Source: Thereva unica
Taxonomy: Eukaryota > Arthropoda > Insecta > Diptera > Therevidae
Reading direction: 5' to 3'
Assembly: GCA_949987705.1 (NCBI GenBank)
Contig: CATLJY010000204.1
Span: 1 to 64,000, forward strand
DNA: 64,000 nt
The position numbers and the translations under genes are program-made. Under the pieces are notes generated by a model. That model searched no databases and had not been told where the DNA came from. It saw only the letters and a list, made by a program, of their open reading frames with translations. This document shows positions 55,956 to 64,000 of this stretch, one piece after another. Numbering within the stretch: position 1 is the first letter of the stretch; each line of letters starts with the position of its first letter.

Positions 55956-57540
55956 AATAATTGCATCCGCATCGGCATAGATTATTCCAAACCCAAGTAT
56001 TGTTTCACCAAGCAGTCCGCCAACCACATCCAATGAAGCTTTACCTACGCGAACGAGAGCCAGTCTACTTGAGTATGGTATTGGCACCTTTTATGGCAAC
56101 CTAGCCAATTACCTGACTTCTTCGTCCCATACAATCTTTTAGGGAGCCATTTAATTTTAAAGGGAGCAAAAAGAAATTCAGACGATGTAGGGATAGTTTC
56201 AGCCCTTTACTATTATCCCTTATCATAACATTTGCTTTGTTATAAATCAACCACTTTTGAATATAAATATTGCAAAAAATGTATTTTATTGGATTGTTTT
56301 TAATTATAATTAAAATTATCGCGAAAATCCTTAAAAAAGGGAGTTTTTAAGCATATTTAAAGGTGACATGCATATTTTAAGACTGTGGGACCCCGATTTT
56401 TGTAATCAGCGACCCAAAAAACGTATCAGGAACGATTTTCATAACAGTGTAATGTTTTGACATAAACGATTCGTCGATTTGTGCAAGTTAAAAAAATTGT
56501 AATTTAAAAAGGGGAAAGGTTCAGCACATCTCACCAAAGGGGAAGTGGGTGCCAATTTAAAACAAGAGCACCTCACACATTTAATTTACCACTCGCTTTT
56601 GGTATTCTAAGCACCCAAACCACTGGACATACGGTTTTAACAGCTTCGGTTTTATCAATTGAAGCGTGCAAAAAGTATTTTATATTGGAGACAATAACAA
56701 AATAAACGTAAGAAAGATGGTATTGTTCATTTCTTCTTTCATTTTTTCATATTTGTTTACATCGTTTGGCATTTTAAGAAAGTCTCAAGTGTTTATACCG
56801 TCACTTCCCGGCAGTGCTACATGTTTGGTCACGCCAAAAAGCAGCCGAAAATTCTTGTCGTATATGCCGCTTCCAACATGTCAGTCAACTTCAAAGTGTC
56901 CGCGGCATAAGCCCGGCCAGTGACCAAACCACAAGAAAAATCTCAAATAATTCACCTCTACATAATGGTGAATTTGTATTCCTATAATGAGATAAAGCAA
57001 AGTCTGGGCGACAACGTAGCTAACATGACAGAAAATGTATGCTGTAAGGCAGATGTATTTTAACTGTTGCACACACAGTTTCTTCGTCTCTTGTACCCCG
57101 TCCGCCCCATTTCCCATCGTTATACGAAAGTTCTGACGATTTTTCATGTGTGAGAGCGTTACTCGAATGAAATTGATTCACTCTCATCTAAATTTTTTTA
57201 AGCAAACGTCCCTAAAGAGGTTTTACTTCAAAAATAAATTTCGCAAATACCAGTAAAAGAGGCCAAAAAGTAATTTTTGATAAGTTTTACTACCTTGACT
57301 AACTTTCAAAGGGTTAAACGAGTCAACATTTTTATAAGATCTAAAGTTGTAGAGAATTTCATTGTCAACGTTTTGGCCACTCGCACGGAGCTGTACGACC
57401 TTATAGAAACCGGGATATAAGGTAAACACGGGAAAAACGCGATATCTCTGGCGGCCATGTTGGTTTTTTTGTGAATCTGAAATTGTTTTCTTAAAAAGTC
57501 ACAAGGAAGCTATGGACCAATTTTCAGCCATTTTGGAGTT
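55956..57540. other. Unassigned stretch with a dispersed repeat
   Basis: 56190-56330 resembles 34880-35000, an unclassified repeat. Nothing coding is recognised in the remainder. Confidence 0.4.
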
Positions 57541-57954
57541 TTGACTGTTTTAAATGCTAATTTCCCGGACTATATTATTGTTGATTTTATTGTTCTAAGC
57601 TTTACAGATTCTGTAGGTACTAATACTTATGTAATTGATTTTCCTAATGGTATTTATGCGAAACTTAATGATTATTTGATGTCTGTGTGGAATAACGATC
57701 CCGTAGTAAACTCTAACGACTTGAATAAAATTTATTCTAATTTTTTAAATGTAGTTCAGAGTGGAATTAATAAGTACATGCCAATTGGACTGTTGAGACT
57801 AACAGATGCTAAGAACAAAGCATATAAATTTTTAAAAACTAATACAGCCAATATCTTGTGTAGCTCCAATTTTAAGCGATTACAGCGTGGGTATGATAAT
57901 TTCTTTTTAGATATTTATTTCCTCATTATATTTGGTCGACGTAACCGAATATAA
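57541..57954 (+). pseudogene. LINE linker fragment
   Basis: The frame reads TNTYVIDFPNGIYAKLNDYL, NDLNKIYSNFLNVVQSGINK and YMPIGLLRL. This is the pattern of the region between endonuclease and reverse transcriptase in CR1/Jockey-like LINEs (DF-GDY-LN-YL, then I-KYIP). It is followed by NKAYKFLKTNTANILCSSNF. Truncated on both sides. Confidence 0.5.
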
Positions 57955-59105
57955 AACATAATTGTAAAGCGTTTTGGCACTTTATTAATACGAAGTGCTC
58001 TTAATATGGTTTTCCTTCATCTATGATATCCAAAAACAGGTCTTCCTTATATTTGCAGGAACCCTGTGATTTATTTGCTAATATTTTTAAGTCTAAATTA
58101 TACTAGTTCTCCTATAATCTGAACTCTACAGTTGATTTGGGCTGATTATCTTGAAAGACAATCCTTAAGGGCGTGCCTAAGCTTGTATTAAACTCCCGAA
58201 TCGGGCTTCACAAATTTTCACAAAACCAAATAATGCATTTATTACCAGGTCATACTTATGTATATGTCAGTAGATTCCTTCTATACTGTTATTGAACGTT
58301 TTATCAGAAAAAGGATAGTTTGGGCTCCATACGAATGGTCGACAGTAATATAGAATTCACTAGACCGTACTATGTAATACCATTCCAGTTCAGAGAAGGT
58401 GAAACTTTTAAAATCACACAAGGAAAAGTTTTTACATTCGAGAAAGGATTCTTTCTAATGAAAGTATATTGTATGAGGACTATAATGTAATGCACGGCGA
58501 TGCAAAAACCATAGATTTAAGCCGATCAAAAGCCTCATCAATATTCGTAAATCCTAAACAGGTTTACCCAGGAAAAATACCTATTTCAGGACAAACAAGA
58601 AAGATTCAATGCTGTTGTTATATTGTTGTTATGTTATTATTCCGAATCTAACGTTCCTGACGAACTTGCAGATACCGATACCGAAGATATAGGAGATCGA
58701 GATATTTAATTAAATATTTGAAATAAATAAAAAAGCCTAAAAATCGGTTACTATTTTAATAAAATACTAACTAAATAGACCTTTTTTTATTTTAAAACAT
58801 TCTGTTTCAATCACTAAATTTTACTAATCTGCTAAAATATCTTTTCGCAAAATGTTGTATACGCCAAACTGTTCAAATCTTTTTTCACAAAATGTTGTAT
58901 ACGACAGAAATTTTGTCTTAAGCGTGTTCTTTTCGAGCCTTCTTCAGTAGAATGAATGCTCTGGCTATTCAACAGATATCTACATAACATTAGAAAGCAA
59001 CTACTATATCCTTTGATATGTGAATTAAGTTCTACAAAGTTCTACCTATTTATTGTACCATTTGTTTTTGCCCCTCCTGAAAAGTTTGTGAAATGGCGCT
59101 TACAA
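57955..59105. other. Unassigned stretch, no gene recognised
   Basis: Degraded frames around 58340-58660 (FTRPYYVIPFQFREGE) look once-coding but were not identified. Confidence 0.35.
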
Positions 59106-60015
59106 CAATTTCGCTTTCCAGTATCTATATGAAGACCTATACCGCTGCGCCCGGCCAAGAAAGGGTAAATGGCGAAGTCGGGTGAAGACAATTCAATTAG
59201 ATAAACCACACTATGCGACGCGAGAACCAGAATCTAGCCAAATAGGCTCTTGACTGGAATCCACAAGGGAACCCTCGAATTAGAACAACACAACAACACA
59301 CTACAACACTAGAACAACGTGGGTTAAAACACGAGACCCAGTGGCGGTTCCTCTTTGGAAGCAAAGGAAGCACTGCTTCCCTTGACCAAATAGGCAACTT
59401 CATAAAAATAAATTTATATAAATAATAATAAATTTAAATTTATATCAAGATTAATCACAACAAAAATCTTAACATATTTCCTCCTCTGGAAACACTAAAG
59501 CTGGAGATATTACAGCTTCCCATTGCTGTGCCTCGAACATGATAGCGGCGAGCGGTGGGCGGCAGAGTGACAATACTAAAGTTAAAGTGCCTCTCTCCGC
59601 TAATTCGAGACGTACTGCAACACATTCAATCTAATTGGACCCACACTCACTCAAAGGTTTGCGTTAATACGAAGGCTTTGGTTAATACAGTACCCTCAGA
59701 AGCTGAGCTAAACGCAGCTTCTTCGGAACCGAACAGAGAGAATTGAGAAGTCGAAGATAGAGAAATTTTCTGTATCCACCATATTCTCTTTGTTTTCTTG
59801 GTTTCTTTTTCTGGTATTCTGTTCTGGCTTCGAGCAATATTAAATTTGCTCTTAAAATTTTGCTTCGTAATTTTGTTTTTGAGTCTTCTTAAAATTTGAA
59901 TTTTCGTTTGTAGATTGAGTCAAGAAAAAAGAGATCGAGGATAGATGAAGTTTCTCTTTATCTATTATTTATTCTAGTGGGGTGGCAGGCGGTGTGTTTT
60001 GAATATTAGCTGATA

Positions 60016-60239
60016 GAGGTCCCGCCAAAAGAGTTGATGCCGAGAAAGTCGCGTTTTCCATGCGCAGTAGAATCCCCGCATGCCGTTCCCGTCTCTTAGC
60101 CTAGTCGCAACAAATTTCGAAGGGGAAATTTGAAAATACATAAGCGCATTTCTTATCAACATGTGCGCAATTTTTATTTGTGTGCAGCTTTAATTTCCCC
60201 AGCTGCGCGCTCCGGCATCAACTCTTTTGGCGGGACCTC
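60016..60239. mobile_element. TA-flanked MITE, 224 bp
   Basis: Ends are GAGGTCCCGCCAAAAGAGTT, inverted at the right and continuing GATGCCG (27 bp perfect). TA lies on both sides (60014-60015, 60240-60241), the Tc1/mariner target. Non-coding. Confidence 0.85.
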
Positions 60240-60293
60240 TAACTTTGTAGCTTCCATTATATTTTTATGATTGCCTTTAATGATGATTTAAAG

Positions 60294-62242
60294 CAACCAT
60301 ACTCAACCTGCAGCCCGCCCTGCTGCATGCGGCCCGCCAAGCTTTTTTGTGCGGCCCTAAACACATTTATTATAAAGGGACATAATTTACAAAATCTGGT
60401 ATTTCGTATATCTTGAGATTAATTTCGACTTTGACGTACAGATAGACCACTACTACACGATAAATTTATCACTTATCGCAGCGAGAAAATTCGTGAATTT
60501 TTCAAATTGTTGGCAAGACACTCGCGGCAAGAAATTCAATCGTGTAACGGAGATCATAATAACACCCAAAGAGGATTGTTGTTGTTGTGTCAACATCAGA
60601 TCTGGCAACACATAAATGTTTGACAGCTTCAAAGACAGCGTTGTGATTTTTTTTTTCAAGTAAACATTACGTGGAAGAGGGATAAAATAGCATTTCTTGC
60701 TGAATTATAAAATATTGTTTTGTAATAATTTAATTACCCATAATGGCGGGAGTGTCTTCGAAATGCAATCGAAAAATGTCCGACGAAAATAAAGTGTTTC
60801 AAGGCATATGGGAAGAAGAATATTTCGTTGTTGCAAATAAACATGGTTCGACCACATGCTTGATCTGTCGTGGCAGTGTTATATTAAAAAAATATAACAT
60901 TCTTCGTCATTATACCACGAAGCACAAAACATTTAATGATACTTTTCCTCGTGGCTCTTTAATAAGACGTGAAAAAAGTTAACATTCTTCAAGAAGTCTT
61001 TACAACATCAACAAAATATTATATCAACAGCGGTATCACATGACGCAGCGGTGACAAGAGCGTCGTATGAAATTTGTTACATACTTGGTAAATATATGAA
61101 ACCATTTACTGACGCAGAGGTTGTGAAAGAATGTTTCCTCAGTGCTTCCAACGTATTATTTGATAAATTTAGCAATAAAAATCAAATAATATCTCAGATC
61201 AAAAGTATGCAGCTCTCTGATTCTACCTTTGCTCGACGCATTGAAGATATTGCAAAACACATATTTAATCGCATCATAGAAGATATGAAAAAATGCAAAT
61301 ATTTTAGTTTGGCTTTTGATTCTAGCACCGATATTTCAGCAACATCACAATGCTCCGTTTTTGTTAGATATTGTACCCAACAAAATTCAGTTCACGAAGA
61401 TTTTTTGAAATTTCTTCCTATGAAAAATCAAACCAGAGGCACGGACTATCTCAATACTATCAGTTCATTTTTGGAAAACAATGATATTGATATAATAAAA
61501 TTGGTTTGTGTGTGCACGGATGGATGTCCTTCAATGGTCGGACCCGAAAAAGGATTTGTTACTTTGCTGAAAAAGAAATATAATTTAAGAAATCTCTTAT
61601 CTTTGCACTGCATCATACACAAAGAGAACTTAGCAGCACGTATAACCATTGCCGAAATAGACGCCGTAATGAAGACTGTAATAAGTATAGCACATGAACT
61701 GAACCACAGGACATTCAAAAGTCTTTTGGAAGAATTGAACAGTAATTATAGTGACGTACTTTTACATACCTCGGTGAGATGGCTAAGCCGAGGGAAAGTT
61801 CTGGAACGGTTTTATTCTTTGAGGCATGAAATTATTTTGTTTTTAAAGCAAAATAATAAAATTTACAGCCAACTTAATAATGACGGATGGTGGTGTCTTT
61901 TAGCTTTTCTGTGTGATATCACAGAAAAACTTAATGCGCTCAATCGTGGCTTGCAGGGCGAAAATAAAATCACACTAAATTTGAAATAAACGGTCGGATA
62001 CATGCTACTTTTGAGTTTTAATTTACTATTTTTGAACGCACCTTATGCTGGTAATGGTAAGTGATATGTACCATTATTATTCTGTTTCAGTTTATAATTT
62101 TTAAAATCTCAAATTGTTTTCCAAAAAAATTGGGTGAGGGGGGATTCATGATTTTTTTTCGTCATACCAGTATGGTGTTGCGGCCCGCGTAGCTTTACAA
62201 ATATGTGTATGGCCCGAAGACAAAAAAGGTTGAGTATCATTG
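60294..62242 (+). mobile_element. Charlie-like hAT, inner element
   Basis: The 8-bp duplication ATTTAAAG is exact at 60286-60293 and 62243-62250. Ends are CAACCATACTCAACCT and, inverted, CAATGATACTCAACCT. Subterminal GCGGCCCGC motifs lie at both ends. It encodes a transposase in two frames. Confidence 0.92.
60743..61989 (+). pseudogene. hAT transposase (GTF2IRD2/FAM200-like), truncated
   Basis: 60743-60982 carries a BED/TTF-like zinc finger, CLICRGSVILKKYNILRHY-TTKH (C-X2-C-X15-H-X4-H pattern). A one-base shift near 60978 leads into 61051-61989, 312 codons. The catalytic-core region includes KYFSLAFDSSTDISATSQC (first Asp) and VCVCTDGCPSMVG (second Asp), then LHCIIHKENL, TSVRWLSRGKVLERFY and CDITEKLNALNRGLQG. 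It stops after LQGENK, whereas relatives continue for about 200 more residues including the third acidic residue and dimerisation domain. It is inactive through truncation. Confidence 0.88.
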
Positions 62243-62471
62243 ATTTAAAGGATAGAGAATATTTTTATGAAATGCATTTTTGAGTACGGGTTGCCTGAAG
62301 TGTTTTTTTGCAAGAAGAATGTAATGATGGTAGGTGAAGGTTACAATAGGGTTTTATTATTACTATCTTTTTAGATTTTGGCTTATTATAGTTTAACAGC
62401 TTTTCTTTGGACGCTTTAATTTTCAACAGAATTTGAAAAAAGGCGCAAAACGCCCGCTAGAAGTGAAACTA

Positions 62472-63047
62472 CAGTGGTGTTCAATAAAATAGCAGTAGTA
62501 GGAAAATCTTACGTAATTTACAAAAAAACACCAATTTTTGCAAATTGTACCCATACTAACTCTTTGATAATAAGGAAACAAAATCAAATTCAAATTTCCA
62601 TAAAAAATAAAAAGATATGCATAAATTTTTCTTATGTTGCTGTAAGAAACAAGATTGAAATAGCCTTACTGGATGTGTGCTTTGCGTCATTGTCTGTTTG
62701 GAAACCCCATTTAACCATATGGTTTTGAAGGATGTTGACATAATCGGCAGCATTCATTTTGCCTTCTACGCGAACAATAGGACCCGTACCATGAAAATCA
62801 GCCCCAGACCATCACTTTGGCTTCACCAAATTTAACAATCTTGACTAGGTGTATTGTGGATGGTTTGCTTTCTCTGCAAGGCGTCGCAAATGATTTGGAG
62901 CTGCACCTAAGTCGTGGAGGACTATCTTTGATTCATCTGACAACAAGATATTCCTCCACATTTCGTTTTGATTTCTAATTTGTACAAGTAAAATATAACG
63001 ATTTTTTACTAATTCTCTTATCACTGCTATTTTATTGAACACCACTG
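62472..63047 (-). mobile_element. Tc1-like element, internally deleted
   Basis: Ends are CAGTGGTGTTCAATAAAATA (then GCAGT), inverted at the right, with TA on both sides (62470-62471, 63048-63049). The minus strand carries a Tc1 transposase relic: WRNILLSDESKIVL (second catalytic Asp context), VMVWG-like and GKMNAADYVNIL-like segments at about 62990-62700. The N-terminal domain is missing. Confidence 0.85.
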
Positions 63048-63490
63048 TATTTCGACAAAATGCAAAAATTCACGACTTTGAATTCGATTTTTTCACTTTT
63101 TTTAAGTTTAAAAAATTTTTCAAAATGGCCGATAACTTACATAGCGGCGGTTGCTAGAGGTAGAAAATGTCCATTTCGTATAGTATTCGATATAACTAGC
63201 ATGTTCCAAACATTTTTTTTAGATTGGAAACAATTCCATATGTTTGTTTATCTGACTCCACTATGTTTTTTCAGTTTTTTTAGTTAATAAAGCCTTCGAT
63301 ACTTTTACTTTTATCGTTCGCTTTTTGCATTGCTTCCCTTATCCTGAACTTTACGAACCGCCACTGACGAGACCACAATAACTGGGAGATCCTGAACGGA
63401 GCCAAGAGCTATCGCACAAAACAGAGTCGCCTGGAGGGCAACTGTTTCCGCCCTATGTCCCAAGGTTATTAAAGGAGCAGAATTGAAACA

Positions 63491-64000
63491 AAGTAGTTTG
63501 AAATTAGTTTTCGTGGTAACGTCGACGCAACGGATATTCATACATACGCACGCGGAGCCATCGAAAGATAAATCTATTGAAACGATTCAACTAGGAGCAT
63601 CAAAGTACTAATTAACTAATGAAACCGGCTTGAGGCGACAACGTCATTGCATGTTGAAATGCTCATTAACTTAAATAGCACCTTTGATAACTTTTCGCAA
63701 GTGCATCACAAAGAGTTTCGCCATTTAATATTTGTTTGGCATTTGGCTTTTTGTTCGTGCTATCTCCCTAGGCCGCTGAGGTTTCCATTCTACTATCAGT
63801 AAGATCGCTTTGAAACGTAACAATTTCGCATGGAATTTAATGGAAAAAACTATAATCTAGTTTTCACTAACACCTCGCACGTGTCGCATTCTGAATAATA
63901 AAGGTGTTAGTAGAAACAGGTGAAGGTAATGAAAAATAAGTTTCCTTCTAAAATCACTGCAGAAATTTCTAATTGCTTCCGGATTTGCTGAGTGTGTCAC
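63491..64000. other. Right end of window, nothing recognised
   Basis: No coding or repeat signal was identified. Confidence 0.4.

Larger units (their letters stand above)
59339..63366. mobile_element. hAT element holding three other elements
   Basis: The 8-bp duplication ACGAGACC is exact at 59331-59338 and 63367-63374. The ends are CAGTGGCGGTTC, inverted at the right. It contains a TA-flanked MITE (60016-60239), a second hAT (60294-62242) and a Tc1-like relic (62472-63047). Its own remaining sequence is about 1.27 kb without a recognisable transposase, so it is probably non-autonomous. Confidence 0.88.
59106..63490 (+). mobile_element. LINE D 3' part, interrupted by a hAT
   Basis: 59106-59338 joins 63375-63485 once the hAT at 59339-63366 and its duplication are removed. 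The sequence ends with CCGCCCTATGTCCCAAGG and TTATTAAAGGAG, the terminal phrase also seen at 37560-37585 and 49985-50022. Degraded frames give KTESPGGQLFPPYVP before the end. Confidence 0.6.

Noticed and set aside
56881..57147. Minus-strand hydrophobic frame as an upstream GPCR exon
   Set aside because: It has no GPCR signature (no DRY, no TM5 proline context) and no suitable splice sites were seen.
1..64000. CRISPR array, operon, riboswitch or prokaryotic terminator
   Set aside because: The window is insect nuclear DNA with introns and eukaryotic transposons. No short direct-repeat/spacer array is present.

Overview
This is insect genomic DNA, probably dipteran. It is AT-rich and intron-rich, and it is dominated by transposable elements. 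The only host gene I recognise is a serotonin 5-HT1-type G-protein-coupled receptor on the minus strand. Its last exon (43422-44060) carries TM6, TM7 and the C-terminus. A probable preceding exon lies at 51225-51428, and both exons have clean splice sites in matching phase. The remaining receptor exons would lie beyond 64000. Every other recognisable coding sequence belongs to a mobile element, and almost all of them are broken.

Layout. 1-5.8 kb: a LINE copy, a tRNA-derived SINE split by a 961-bp inverted-repeat element, and a hAT-type MITE with an 8-bp target duplication. 6.66-22.52 kb: a deep nest. An outer MITE holds a hAT transposon. The hAT holds a Harbinger-type MITE, and that holds an env-bearing Ty3/gypsy (errantivirus-type) provirus. 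The provirus is itself hit by a Helitron in gag, a LINE fragment in integrase and a MITE in the 3' LTR. Target duplications, or the Helitron A/T junction, mark every layer except the outermost. 22.5-30.7 kb: decayed LINEs, another hAT MITE, a second Helitron containing a roughly 1-kb foldback, and a LINE with a nested SINE and MITE. 30.8-32.0 kb: T-rich low-complexity DNA. 32-38 kb: an orphan ORF, LINE-in-LINE pieces, small inverted-repeat elements and a hAT MITE. 38.09-40.18 kb: the only long intact LINE frame. 40.5-41.5 kb: a Helitron helicase relic.

43.4-51.4 kb is the 5-HT1 locus. Its 7.16-kb intron holds a full-length SINE, a roughly 146-bp tandem repeat, a LINE ORF1 relic, a mariner-like transposase split by a MITE, and a 52-bp LINE stub with a 12-bp target duplication. 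52.4-64 kb: a LINE relic, a large foldback built from short repeated units (54.22-54.98 kb), MITEs, and a hAT (59.34-63.37 kb) that contains another hAT, a Tc1-like relic and a small TA-flanked MITE.

The elements do not form a pathway. The useful information is their order of insertion, which can be read from the target duplications. It shows successive waves of hAT, Harbinger, Helitron, LINE and LTR activity. LINE clade names are tentative because no database search was possible.
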